Assembly: GCA_001787755.1 (NCBI GenBank)
Contig: MFYJ01000013.1
Coordinates: 1 to 64,000, forward strand
Direction: 5' to 3'
From: Candidatus Peribacteria bacterium RIFOXYB1_FULL_54_35
Lineage (GTDB): Bacteria; Patescibacteriota; Gracilibacteria; Peribacterales; Peribacteraceae
Length of the DNA stretch: 64,000 nt
A program made the translations under genes and the position numbers. Shown here in pieces: positions 21,916-31,177 of this stretch (positions are counted from its first letter, which is position 1; every line of letters starts with the position of its first letter). Under the pieces are notes generated by a model. That model had not been told where the DNA came from and made no database searches. It saw only the letters and a list, made by a program, of their open reading frames with translations.

Positions 21916-23973
21916 GTGAGCAAGATGAAGTCTCCCCCACCCGGCACACTCCGAGAAGCTGTAGAACTGGCTGAAAAAGCCCACAGAGGCCAAAAAAGGG
22001 CATCAGGGGAACCCTATGTGGAACATCCCAAAACAGTGGCAGAACTCCTGAAATACCTCCACGCAGGAAATGAAACACTCATTGCAGCCATGCTGCACGA
22101 TACGGTGGAAGACACTGATGTCACCCTCAAACAGCTGCAGGAGGAATTTGGACCTGTCGTCTCCAAGCTGGTGGAAGGGGTGACAAAAGTCCAGAAGGTC
22201 GAGAAAGACATCGATCCGCATGAGCGGAGCATGCAATCCATCCACAAAATGTTCGGAGCCATGGGGCGGGATATCCGCGTCATTTTCATCAAGCTTGCAG
22301 ACCGGCTGCACAACATGCAGACCATCGGGCACCTCCCGCAGGAAAAACAGCAGCGTATAGCCCGCGAAACCCTCGATATTTTCTGCCCGCTCGCCAATCT
22401 CCTCGGCATCCGGCTCTGGTATCAGGAACTCTCGGACAGGGCACTCCGAGTACTCGATCCCGCCCAGTACGACCTCCTCGAGCGCAAGAGAAAATCTGCA
22501 ACAGATAAAAATCTCAAGCACCTCCAGAACTGGGTACAGCGCATGCGAACGTACCTCCGCGACAACGGATTTAAAAACTTGAAAATCGTACTGCTCCCCA
22601 GGCATCTCTACAGCATCTGCGAATCGACGCATACGCAAACTGCGCTTCTCCAGCACATTGAAACGTTCTTCCACATTTCTGTCATCACCAGAAACCAGGA
22701 TGATTGTTACTGTGCGCTCAATTACCTGCATCAGTTTGCGTCATCACTCCCCCATCACATCCAGGACTACGTCGCCCATCCCAAAACAAACGGGTACAGG
22801 GCGCTCCACACCACCGTGATGTCGTCTCTCGGTAATCCCATCAAAATTATCATTCAGACCGATGAAATGCATCAGGAAGGACTTTTTGGCGCGGCACTTC
22901 CCTACCAGCAGCACATGGAGAAAAAGTGGCAGCGTCTGCCGACGTGGATCGACCAACTCCTGTCCCTTGAGCACGACACCCAGGATCTGCCCCAGTTCTT
23001 CCAGGCAGTCCAGTCGGAGATTTTCGGCGATCGGTTCCGCGTGCATATCGTAGGCGAGAAACAGAAATTCATTGATCTGCCCAGCCACTCCAGCATGCTG
23101 GATGTTGCATTCCATATTGGAGACAGAAAAGCCATGTACGTGAAGAATGTCATTGCCAACAGTGAGCCTTCGAGCCTGAAACGCATCATCCAGGACGGAG
23201 ATGTGATCGAATATGCGTATGCGAAACACAGGAACCAGCGGAGTGCGGAAGATCTCGTATTCGTCCATACGTCAGCTGCCCAGAAACTCCTCGTGGGGAA
23301 CCTCTGTGCTCTTCCCAGGAGAGAACTCCTGCAACATGGGAGAAAAATCGTCTCCCATACACTCGATGTCACCATGGATCCTTTCCTCTCTACTGCCTGG
23401 AAAAAGGGTATTGCGAACCGCCTCTGCAGCAATAAACGGACCATCGAACACGTCGGATGCGGTCTGCTCAATACGTTCGATCTTCTCGGGGGCCAATGCA
23501 TAGCCTCCGATTTCTTCCTCGTCGATCCGCACCTCTTTCAGTTCACTTCCCGGCTCACGCCGAAGCAGCGAATGCGCTTCATCCTCCGGACAACACTGGA
23601 GAACTTGCGAGATAAACTAGTGATCGGCCAGCAGATTCGCCCAGACGTCATAGACATCCTCTCTATTGATGATGAGGAAATACGACAGCATGCGCACATC
23701 AGAGAACTGGTTCCGCTCACCATTGGAAAGATCGACTTGCTTCAGCACCCATTTCACTTCGCACTGATGTGGTTCTTCGCGCAGGGAAGCAACCCTCTGA
23801 AAACAATTGCGAATCTCCAGAATCTTCTGGATACTCCACTCGAACTCCGGGAGTTCAACCGCTCGTCCCTCACGCTTGGTTTCCATACGGATCGCATAGG
23901 AACCTTGCAAATAGCGTATGAGTACCTCTCCAGCCAGCCAGATATCGAAAGGATTGTCCGTATCTCCCCTTAA
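21916..23973 (+). CDS. RelA/SpoT homologue with intact hydrolase and degenerate synthetase
   Basis: A 685-aa RSH protein controlling (p)ppGpp. The HD hydrolase (about 15-190) keeps H37, H61-D62, E65-D66 and KLADRLHN. The synthetase region (about 205-330) is recognisable (LPRHLYSI, DYVAHPKTNGYRALHTTV) but has lost key positions: the EVQIRT Glu is replaced (IIIQTDEMHQ), and the YDLLAVR Asp region reads FFHISVI. A TGS domain (about 375-435) and a C-terminal ACT-like region (about 600-685) follow. It is expected to degrade rather than make the alarmone. The GTG start lies 6 nt after a TATAAT. Asparaginase follows after 11 bp. Confidence 0.9.
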   Translation: MSKMKSPPPGTLREAVELAEKAHRGQKRASGEPYVEHPKTVAELLKYLHAGNETLIAAMLHDTVEDTDVTLKQLQEEFGPVVSKLVEGVTKVQKVEKDIDPHERSMQSIHKMFGAMGRDIRVIFIKLADRLHNMQTIGHLPQEKQQRIARETLDIFCPLANLLGIRLWYQELSDRALRVLDPAQYDLLERKRKSATDKNLKHLQNWVQRMRTYLRDNGFKNLKIVLLPRHLYSICESTHTQTALLQHIETFFHISVITRNQDDCYCALNYLHQFASSLPHHIQDYVAHPKTNGYRALHTTVMSSLGNPIKIIIQTDEMHQEGLFGAALPYQQHMEKKWQRLPTWIDQLLSLEHDTQDLPQFFQAVQSEIFGDRFRVHIVGEKQKFIDLPSHSSMLDVAFHIGDRKAMYVKNVIANSEPSSLKRIIQDGDVIEYAYAKHRNQRSAEDLVFVHTSAAQKLLVGNLCALPRRELLQHGRKIVSHTLDVTMDPFLSTAWKKGIANRLCSNKRTIEHVGCGLLNTFDLLGGQCIASDFFLVDPHLFQFTSRLTPKQRMRFILRTTLENLRDKLVIGQQIRPDVIDILSIDDEEIRQHAHIRELVPLTIGKIDLLQHPFHFALMWFFAQGSNPLKTIANLQNLLDTPLELREFNRSSLTLGFHTDRIGTLQIAYEYLSSQPDIERIVRISP

Positions 23974-23984
23974 GTGAAGACTGT

Positions 23985-25001
23985 ATGAGTGCATCCAAGC
24001 CATCACTGCTCATCCTGTACTGCGGAGGGACCATCGGCATGCGGCAGGATGTCCGCACCTCCGCACTGCAGCCGAAACTCTCCGCAGAGGAACTCATTGA
24101 GTACGCCCCGTACCTCACGAAAGAATTCAACATCCGGATGCAGACCATTACCAACTTAGACAGCACGAATTTCCAGCCGCACCACTGGGAAGAGATAGCC
24201 GATGCCATCTACAGAGAGTACGACAACTACGACGGCTTTGTAGTGATCCACGGGACAGATACCATGGCATACACCGCTTCTGCTCTCTCGTACGCCCTCG
24301 GGAACCTCGGCAAGCCGGTAATCCTGACAGGCTCGCAGGTGCCGCCGGACATTCTCGGCACGGATGCCGTCTCCAACCTCGTGAATGCCTGCCTCGCCGC
24401 CACCATGGACTTTGCGGAAGTCGCCATCGTCTTTGGAACAGATATTCTCCGGGGAAACCGCAGCATGAAGATTAGCGAGAGCAAGCGCAATGCATTCATC
24501 TCCCCTGTGTTCCCGGAGCTCGGCTCCATCCGCCTGCAGCCCGAGATCACATACCAGTCCATCCCGCGACGGCATGGAGGCCCGCTGGATTTTAAGAATG
24601 CGTTCAAAGGAAACGTTGTTGTCCTCAAGATCACGCCGGGCATACATCCGGAAACTATTTCCGCCATCGTGGATTCCAAGATCGACGGACTCATCTTGGA
24701 ATCCTTCGGCCCCGGCAACATCCCCAACCGCGAGACAAATCTCCTCCCACCTATCAAAAAGGCACGGAAGAAGGACATTCCCGTCCTCATCTCCACGCAG
24801 TGCATCTACGGCACCACCCGCATGTACCTCTATGAAGTAGGACAGAGCGCCATGGACCTGGGTGTGATTCCCACGGGAGATATGACGCCGGAAGCCGCGT
24901 ACGTCAAGCTGAAGTGGGCACTCGGGCAGACAAAGGACGGCAAGGAGATTGAGAAGATATTCGCGAAGAACATTGCAGGAGAGGTGACGATCCCTGACTG
25001 A
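23985..25001 (+). CDS. ansA: L-asparaginase, type I
   Basis: Hydrolyses asparagine to aspartate and ammonia. The 338-aa cytoplasmic enzyme keeps the first catalytic Thr in LYCGGTIGM and the second motif VIHGTDTMAYTASAL, then LTGSQVP and a C-terminal GDMTPEAAYVKLKWAL. The length fits type I enzymes. It lies 11 bp after the RSH gene, so the two may be co-transcribed, linking amino-acid catabolism to the stringent response. A GatD-like amidotransferase role is less likely because no GatE partner is present here. Confidence 0.93.
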   Translation: MSASKPSLLILYCGGTIGMRQDVRTSALQPKLSAEELIEYAPYLTKEFNIRMQTITNLDSTNFQPHHWEEIADAIYREYDNYDGFVVIHGTDTMAYTASALSYALGNLGKPVILTGSQVPPDILGTDAVSNLVNACLAATMDFAEVAIVFGTDILRGNRSMKISESKRNAFISPVFPELGSIRLQPEITYQSIPRRHGGPLDFKNAFKGNVVVLKITPGIHPETISAIVDSKIDGLILESFGPGNIPNRETNLLPPIKKARKKDIPVLISTQCIYGTTRMYLYEVGQSAMDLGVIPTGDMTPEAAYVKLKWALGQTKDGKEIEKIFAKNIAGEVTIPD

Positions 25002-25050
25002 GTACCACTGAAGTAGAGAAAAGGGCGGTAAATGATTCCGGTCTAAAGAT

Positions 25051-25078
25051 TTGACTTATTGTTATTTATAGTTACAAT
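25051..25078 (+). promoter_or_regulatory. Promoter for the 169-aa protein, leaderless arrangement
   Basis: TTGACT (25051-25056), a 16-nt spacer and TACAAT (25073-25078), ending 6 nt before the ATG at 25085. Confidence 0.7.
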
Positions 25079-25084
25079 AGCATT

Positions 25085-25594
25085 ATGACACTTGAGGCTG
25101 AATTAGCAGATGGCGATTCTACAGAGGTGGATATTCCCATGACCGCGGAAGAACGTGCGGAATTGGAGAGGTATGGATTAGGGAGAACGTGTGCCACCAC
25201 AAGCCAGGGACCCCTGAAGGAGAGTAGATTCCAAGCTCGGCGATTTTTTGCACCAGCAACACAGAATGGAGATCCAATTCAGGCACGTTTCAATGACGAT
25301 GAGCTGCGCATGCTTGGCCCGGTGCTTCAGAGAGAATATAGCAAAACAGAACCGCCCATTAGCATCCTTGATCAGTTGCCTACAAGAGTATTCGACCTGC
25401 AACGTATTCTCCGAACAGTGGTGGAATACTGCATGTACAGAGGATGGCTGACACTTGGTGTAGAAGCTTCCCGCAGAATGCAGTCTCCCGACACGCTACA
25501 GCTCTGGGCAAAGTATTTGGATGAAGAGACACGCCCCGAAGAAGCTGCAGAAGTCCGCAGGCTCATCCGTGAAACACTAGGCGGCGATTCGTAG
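25085..25594 (+). CDS. Hypothetical protein
   Basis: A 169-aa soluble acidic protein that I do not recognise. It has no signal peptide, membrane segment or metal motif. The C-terminal half (about 95-165) is predicted helical (FDLQRILRTVVEYCMYRGWLTLGVEA...EEAAEVRRLIRETL) and resembles a tetratricopeptide-like helical hairpin. It has its own good promoter and lies 45 bp upstream of ileS. The promoter and codon use support a real gene. Confidence 0.7.
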   Translation: MTLEAELADGDSTEVDIPMTAEERAELERYGLGRTCATTSQGPLKESRFQARRFFAPATQNGDPIQARFNDDELRMLGPVLQREYSKTEPPISILDQLPTRVFDLQRILRTVVEYCMYRGWLTLGVEASRRMQSPDTLQLWAKYLDEETRPEEAAEVRRLIRETLGGDS

Positions 25595-25626
25595 ACGAAA
25601 ACCATGTAAGAACGGGAGTTTTTCTG

Positions 25627-25632
25627 TAGACT
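25627..25632 (+). promoter_or_regulatory. Possible -10 box for ileS
   Basis: TAGACT ends 7 nt before the ileS ATG, the same spacing as other leaderless-type starts here. The -35 is weak. Confidence 0.4.
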
Positions 25633-25639
25633 CTCCGCG

Positions 25640-28600
25640 ATGTTTGACCCTGTCGACCCCAAGCAGAGCCTCCCGAGTCTCGAAGAAGGAATTCTCCGCT
25701 ACTGGCGCGAGGAAGACATCTTCAAGCGCAGCCTGAAGCAGCGCAGCCGCGGGACGACGAACAAACCCTGGGACAGCCCACAGGGCGGAGACGCTGAGCA
25801 GTACTCTTTCTACGACGGCCCCCCCTTCGCCACGGGGCTCCCCCACTACGGACACCTGCTTGCCGGAACCATCAAGGACGTAATCCCGCGGTACCAGGCG
25901 ATGCGGGGGAAGTATGTAGAACGCCGCTTCGGGTGGGACTGTCACGGCCTGCCGATAGAGAACATGATTGAGCAGGAGAACAACATTAAGAACAAGCAGG
26001 AGATAGAGGAACGCGGCGTCGGCTGGTTCAACGATCTCTGCCGCGCGTCCGTGCAGAGGTACACGAAGGAGTGGCGGGAAATAGTAGAGAGGATGGGGCG
26101 GTGGGTGGACATGGACTGGGACTACCGCACCATGGACCCGGAGTACATGGAAAGCATGTGGTGGGCATTCTCCGAGCTCCACAGAAAAGACCTCTTGTAC
26201 GAGGGGCATAAACCCATGCACATCTGCCCGCGCTGCGTGACCCCCCTGAGTAACTTTGAGGTGACGCAGGGGTACGCGGATATCACGGATCAGTCGGTGA
26301 CGGTGAAATTTGAATTGACCGATGAGCCGGGAACATTCATTCTCGCGTGGACCACAACGCCGTGGACACTGCCAGGGAACTTGCTCCTGGCCATTAATCC
26401 AAGTGTTGAATATATCAAATTCAAGTATAAAAACGAGATACTTATCGTTGCCAAAGAAATTTGGGATCATCGGAAAGAAAGTACAAGCATCCTCCGCCCA
26501 GTGACCTACTCCGGAACGGAGGATTTTGAGGAAATAGCTCATGTGATCGCAAATCCATTTAGCGGGAAGGAACTTGTTGGACTGAAATATAAACCACTCT
26601 TCCCTTACTTCGAGAAAGAGTATGGAGATGCTGCTTTCCGTATCGTAGAAGGAGATTTTGTTTCCACAGATGAAGGCACGGGCGTCGTGCACATAGCTCC
26701 CGGCTTCGGTGAGGATGACTTCAATGTTGGCAAACGGGAAAATCTGAAACTCCTGCAGCACGTCACTATGGACGGCAAGTTCACGGAAGCGGTGAAGGAC
26801 TTTGCGGGCATGGATGTGAAGCCGAAGAACGACCCGATGAAGACGGACAAGATGGTGGCGGACTGGCTGGAGAAAAAAGGAAAACTCTTCAGCAGGGAAA
26901 CCTACAGGCACAGCTACCCGCACTGCTGGCGCTGTGACTCCCCTCTCCTCAACTATGCCACGAGCTCCTGGTTCGTGAAGGTGGAACAGATAAAGGAAAA
27001 GATGCTCCGCAACAACGCCAAGACCGAGTGGATGCCCGCATCGATCCGGGACGGCCGCTACGGGAAGTGGCTGGAGGGAGCGCGTGACTGGGCCATCTCC
27101 CGCAACCGGTACTGGGGCACGCCGCTGCCCATCTGGCGGAATGAACACGGTGATATGGATGTCATCGGCAGCCGCGACGAACTGATGGATGAGAAGCGCA
27201 TCCGCTTCACGAAGATCACTGCACTGCGCCACGGGGAGAGTGAGGGGAACCTCATTCCCATCTATCAGGGAAAGGTTCCGGGTACAAACTTAACGCAGAG
27301 CGGGAGGAAGCAGGCAAAAGAAATCGCCAAGCACTTTAAGAACGAGAAGATCCGGACCGTCTACTGTTCCCCCCTCTCCCGCACCAAGCAGACGGCGGAG
27401 ATGCTCGCGAAGCAGCTCGGCGCAGAGGTGAGAGTGGATGAGCGCCTGCGGGAAGTTTCCTTCGGCGAGTACGAGGGGAAGACCGTGGACTTCTCGGATC
27501 TCTCCTTCCTTAAGGCGCGGCGTGCGCACAAGCTTGATTCCGGGAAACCGGAGAGTATCTACCACTTCGAGGGAATGGAAACATGGAATTCCGTGGCGAA
27601 GCGCATAGAAAGCTTTATGAACGACGTGCTCCCCAGACACAGGAGCGAACACATCCTCGTGGTAACGCATGCAGACCCTGTGCAGAACATCCGTTCGTTC
27701 TTCACGGGACAGGATCCTATGAAACTCTCGCACCAGCCGTACCCGCGCTACCTGCAACCCTACACATTCTTCTGGGACCATGACCGCTGCGAGCAGATGG
27801 ACCTGCACAAGGACAAGGTGGATGAGATCCGGTGGCAGGGATCTGCATGCGAGAAGAGCATGTACGTGACGATGGTACGTCACGGGGAGACGGCATCGAA
27901 CAAAGACCGCGCAATCCAGGGATCACAAATCGATCTGCCTCTGAATGAAAATGGCAGGGAGCAGGCGCGTGATCTTGCGAGGAAACTGAAGAAACAGAAG
28001 TTTGATATCGTCATCTCTTCCGACCTCAAACGTACATCGGAAACCGCCGCCATCCTCTCGAAGGAACTTGGCATTCCTCTCGCACCCCCACTCCCTCTCC
28101 TTCGTGAGAGAGATTTTGGGAAATGGAGCGGGAAGCCGTTCAAAGAGTTCTTGGAAGCACATCCGCCAAAGAATGATGCAGTACAACCTGCCTTCCATCA
28201 CTCACCGACAGATGATTGTGAAAGTCTCTCCGCATTCCTCCATCGCGCTGAGCAGGCAACCGATCAGCTTCTCCGGGATTATGCAGGAAAAAAAGTGCTT
28301 CTGGTCGGGCACGGGGGGATGATGCAGTGCCTCTCCGTGCTCGCAGACAATTTAAGCTACGATGAAGGTGTTGCTGCACGAGTCGGGAATGCAGAGAAGG
28401 TCGAAATTCGCATTGATCCCTACGTGAAGCGCATCCCGGAGGTAGTGGACTGCTGGTTCGAGAGCGGCTCCATGCCCTACGCCCAGCGGCACTATCCCTT
28501 CGAAGTGGGAGACAGAGACCGCAAGACTCCTCCCGCTTTCCCGGCCGACTTCATTGCGGAAGGGCTGGACCAGACCCGTGCATGGTTCTACACGCTGATG

Positions 28601-30025
28601 GTGCTCTCCACCGCCCTCTTCAATGAAACGCCGTTCAGGCATGTGGTGGTGAACGGCATCGTACTGGCTGAAGACGGGAAGAAGATGAGTAAAAGACTGC
28701 GCAACTACCCGGACCCGATGGAGGTGGTGTCGCGCCACGGGGCGGATGCCGTGCGTTTTACGCTGATGAGCAGCCCGGCTGTGCGCGCGGAAGACCTGCG
28801 GTTCTCCGAGAAACTCGTGGAAGAGACCGTGCGGAACGTGCTTCTGCCCTTGTGGAATATCTACAGCTTCTTCATCACCTACGCAAACGCGGCAAAGTTT
28901 GAGCCTGTCGTGAGCAGGACGCACTCCAGCCATCCGCTCGATACGTGGATCCGGGCCGAGATGCAGGATCTGGTGAACAGGATGACGAAGGAACTCAACA
29001 ACTACGACCTCTCCGCCACCTGCAACGAACTCCACGAAACTATCGATGCCATCACGAACTGGTACATCCGCCTCTCCCGCCGCCGCTTTGCCGGCAAGGG
29101 GGCGAGAGACGTAGTGGATTCCACCGGAGACATAGAGGAAGAAGAGCAGCATGATGCGATCGCAACGCTCTACGACGTGCTGCTGACCGTCTCCCAGCTC
29201 CTCGCACCGTTCTGCCCGTACATCACGGAAGCCATCTACTTGAATCTGGTCCCGGAGGAGCACCATTCCATCCATATGACAGACTGGCCGGAACCGCGTG
29301 AGCTCTCGAAGCAGGAAAAACAACTCTTAGCCAAGAACCGCCTGATGAGACTGCTCGTCTCACTGGGCCTCTCCATCCGCGCAGAACAGAAGATTAAGAA
29401 CCGCCAACCGCTTGCGAAAGCAACCGCAGCCCTTCCTCCTTCCCTCCGCAGCACGGTGCGGCTTTTGGAGGAAGACCTCGCACTGCTGCGGCAGGAACTC
29501 AACGTGAAGGAAATTGCCTTCGTCGATGACCCCGGAGCAATCGCAGAGAGCTACGTACAGGTAGATGCAAGGAAGGTTGGTCCACGGCTGGGTGCGCGCG
29601 TGCAGGAAATCATTCAGGCCGGGAAACAGGGGGAATTCGAAGCGGAGGAAGACGGGAGCATCTTTGTGCTCGATGAGCAGCTGGCACCAGACGAGGCAAG
29701 AGTGGTGTACCGGGGCCGGGAAGGCGAGAACATCGCTGCGGACCAGGGTGTGGTGGTGAGTTTAGATACAACGGTGACAGATGCACTCAGGCTCGAAGGC
29801 GATGCGCGCGACCTCATTCGCACCGTACAGCGCCTGCGCAAAGAAACAGGACTCTCCTTCACGGACCGCATCACACTGCAGGTACAGGGTGCAGACGAGC
29901 TTCTGAAACAGTATGGGGAACTCATTGAGCAGGAAACACACTCCTCGCTCGGAAGTGCAGGAGGTGATGATCACACGATGGCACTCGGAGACCGCAAGGT
30001 GACGGTACGCTTCGTGAAGCAGTGA
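25640..30025 (+). CDS. ileS: Isoleucyl-tRNA synthetase with two inserted histidine-phosphatase domains
   Basis: A 1461-aa class I synthetase charging tRNA-Ile, about 400 aa longer than usual. The HIGH motif is PHYGH (about 70) and KMSKR lies near 1015. The blocks around DCWFESGSMPYAQ and FPADFIAEGLDQTRAWFYTL are of the eukaryote/archaea-like IleRS type. Two phosphoglycerate-mutase-like domains are inserted in the catalytic core. The first (about 525-700) has RHGESEGN (R530-H531) and a second His in VVTHADP. The second (about 740-920) has RHGETASN (H748) and LLVGHGGM. Between them lies the IleRS segment DLHKDKVDEI, so these are two separate insertions. Both phosphatase sites look intact. Confidence 0.95.
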   Translation: MFDPVDPKQSLPSLEEGILRYWREEDIFKRSLKQRSRGTTNKPWDSPQGGDAEQYSFYDGPPFATGLPHYGHLLAGTIKDVIPRYQAMRGKYVERRFGWDCHGLPIENMIEQENNIKNKQEIEERGVGWFNDLCRASVQRYTKEWREIVERMGRWVDMDWDYRTMDPEYMESMWWAFSELHRKDLLYEGHKPMHICPRCVTPLSNFEVTQGYADITDQSVTVKFELTDEPGTFILAWTTTPWTLPGNLLLAINPSVEYIKFKYKNEILIVAKEIWDHRKESTSILRPVTYSGTEDFEEIAHVIANPFSGKELVGLKYKPLFPYFEKEYGDAAFRIVEGDFVSTDEGTGVVHIAPGFGEDDFNVGKRENLKLLQHVTMDGKFTEAVKDFAGMDVKPKNDPMKTDKMVADWLEKKGKLFSRETYRHSYPHCWRCDSPLLNYATSSWFVKVEQIKEKMLRNNAKTEWMPASIRDGRYGKWLEGARDWAISRNRYWGTPLPIWRNEHGDMDVIGSRDELMDEKRIRFTKITALRHGESEGNLIPIYQGKVPGTNLTQSGRKQAKEIAKHFKNEKIRTVYCSPLSRTKQTAEMLAKQLGAEVRVDERLREVSFGEYEGKTVDFSDLSFLKARRAHKLDSGKPESIYHFEGMETWNSVAKRIESFMNDVLPRHRSEHILVVTHADPVQNIRSFFTGQDPMKLSHQPYPRYLQPYTFFWDHDRCEQMDLHKDKVDEIRWQGSACEKSMYVTMVRHGETASNKDRAIQGSQIDLPLNENGREQARDLARKLKKQKFDIVISSDLKRTSETAAILSKELGIPLAPPLPLLRERDFGKWSGKPFKEFLEAHPPKNDAVQPAFHHSPTDDCESLSAFLHRAEQATDQLLRDYAGKKVLLVGHGGMMQCLSVLADNLSYDEGVAARVGNAEKVEIRIDPYVKRIPEVVDCWFESGSMPYAQRHYPFEVGDRDRKTPPAFPADFIAEGLDQTRAWFYTLMVLSTALFNETPFRHVVVNGIVLAEDGKKMSKRLRNYPDPMEVVSRHGADAVRFTLMSSPAVRAEDLRFSEKLVEETVRNVLLPLWNIYSFFITYANAAKFEPVVSRTHSSHPLDTWIRAEMQDLVNRMTKELNNYDLSATCNELHETIDAITNWYIRLSRRRFAGKGARDVVDSTGDIEEEEQHDAIATLYDVLLTVSQLLAPFCPYITEAIYLNLVPEEHHSIHMTDWPEPRELSKQEKQLLAKNRLMRLLVSLGLSIRAEQKIKNRQPLAKATAALPPSLRSTVRLLEEDLALLRQELNVKEIAFVDDPGAIAESYVQVDARKVGPRLGARVQEIIQAGKQGEFEAEEDGSIFVLDEQLAPDEARVVYRGREGENIAADQGVVVSLDTTVTDALRLEGDARDLIRTVQRLRKETGLSFTDRITLQVQGADELLKQYGELIEQETHSSLGSAGGDDHTMALGDRKVTVRFVKQ

Positions 30026-30033
30026 AACGGTTT

Positions 30034-30130
30034 GGAATATGGTATGTCGTATGTGGTATGTGGGATGCTCATCTCACTTCTCGATTGTCTTACCTCAGGA
30101 ATTCCCGACATACGACATTCCACATTCCAT
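30034..30130. repeat. Self-complementary TATGTGGTATG word array
   Basis: The left arm GAATATGGTATGTCGTATG (30035-30065 region) and the right arm CCCGACATACGACATTCCAC (30104-30130) are complementary. It lies between ileS and the next gene and contains no coding frame. Confidence 0.6.
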
Positions 30131-30181
30131 AAGGCTGAACCGGACCTAGAGGCGCACCTAAAAAGAATGTAAGCTGAACGC

Positions 30182-30589
30182 ATGGCTTCTGAAGGCGGCC
30201 TTTCCCTCCCGGCCCGCGTGCTGCTGCGCGCAGTGCTGAACATTGTCCTCGTGTGGGTGCTTGCAGAGTACTTCTACGCCTACTTTGAACTCACCGGAGG
30301 CCTTGCAGCATACGTCATAGTGGGTTCGCTCCTCACGCTCATGAATCTCTTCATCCGTCCGCTTCTGGAAGTCATCACGATTCCCATCAAGCTTTTCTTC
30401 GCCACCCTGCTTGCCATCATCATCGTGAACGGCATCTTCGTGGAACTGACGATCTACATCGTGGAACAAATGCAGGACGGCCTCGTGACGCTGGAAGTGC
30501 ACAACAGGCTCTGGGGGTGGGTGGTGGTGGCCACGATCCTGGGCACAGGAAACTGGCTGATGAAGATTGTTCTGAATGCGGGTAGATAG
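30182..30589 (+). CDS. Holin-4-superfamily-like membrane protein (DUF360/PF04020 type)
   Basis: A 135-aa integral membrane protein with about four hydrophobic segments (about 13-32, 40-60, 70-92 and 108-132). The pattern TLMNLFIRPLLEVITIPIKLF...NGIFVELTIYIV is characteristic of the PF04020 family, often labelled phage holin family 4, found outside phages and of unknown function. No phage genes are nearby, so a lysis role is not implied. It is downstream of ileS after a repeat array. Confidence 0.8.
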   Translation: MASEGGLSLPARVLLRAVLNIVLVWVLAEYFYAYFELTGGLAAYVIVGSLLTLMNLFIRPLLEVITIPIKLFFATLLAIIIVNGIFVELTIYIVEQMQDGLVTLEVHNRLWGWVVVATILGTGNWLMKIVLNAGR

Positions 30590-30747
30590 GAGATAGCTGC
30601 ATTAGCTTCATTAGGGCACTTGTTTCTCGGTTCTTTCTGACTGGTTCTTAACGACGAAAGAACCGGCTTGTGCTCAATTAGATGGGAAAAACTCGATTCA
30701 TGAGCACACAATTACTGGTAACCAATATCAAACATAACCATCATTTG

Positions 30748-30753
30748 TAGAAT
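30748..30753 (+). promoter_or_regulatory. -10 box, leaderless arrangement
   Basis: TAGAAT ends 6 nt before the ATG at 30760, in an AT-rich stretch. No clear -35 is seen. Confidence 0.45.
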
Positions 30754-30759
30754 GACAAC

Positions 30760-31173
30760 ATGGCAAACTACTCGTATTCTCAGCTCATCGTCTGGCAGAG
30801 AGCAATGGAATTGGTTGTTGCGTGCTATGAGCTTACAAGCGATTTCCCTCTCAGCGAGCAATTCGGTCTCACGTCTCAGATGAGACGTTCCGCAGTTTCC
30901 ATTCCATCCAATATTGCCGAGGGCCGCTCCAGACGCACTCGGAATGAATTCCTCCATTTTCTGAGAATTGCATTCGGCTCTGGGGCTGAACTCGAAACCC
31001 AGATAGAAATTGCCAAGCGAATCGGCATGGGCAAACTCATTAATCTTTCACAAGTAGAAAACCTACTGGAGGAAGTTATGAAAATGCTGAATACAATGAT
31101 CCGTAGAATTCAACCCCCTCGTGAGATCCGTGATCCTAATGCAGCTAATGAAGCTAGCAAAGCTATACACTAA
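30760..31173 (+). CDS. Four-helix-bundle protein (23S rRNA IVS-type)
   Basis: A 137-aa protein of the PF05635 family. It shows LIVWQRAMELVVACYELT, FPLSEQFGLTSQMRRSAVSIPSNIAEG and a helical C-terminal half. The family was first noted inside intervening sequences of 23S rRNA but is common as a stand-alone gene near repeats; its function is unknown. No rRNA is present in this window. It converges on a small gene with 4 bp between stops. Confidence 0.92.
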   Translation: MANYSYSQLIVWQRAMELVVACYELTSDFPLSEQFGLTSQMRRSAVSIPSNIAEGRSRRTRNEFLHFLRIAFGSGAELETQIEIAKRIGMGKLINLSQVENLLEEVMKMLNTMIRRIQPPREIRDPNAANEASKAIH

Positions 31174-31177
31174 AGAA

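Noticed and set aside
25577-27232. 551-codon minus-strand open frame opposite ileS
   Set aside because: Shadow frame caused by codon bias of ileS; composition is His/Val/Arg-rich and unlike a folded protein.
28352-29323. 323-codon minus-strand frame opposite ileS
   Set aside because: Same reason; it lies entirely within the conserved IleRS core.
30182-30589. Prophage lysis module
   Set aside because: The holin-like family is common outside phages and no phage structural, lysin or integrase gene is adjacent.
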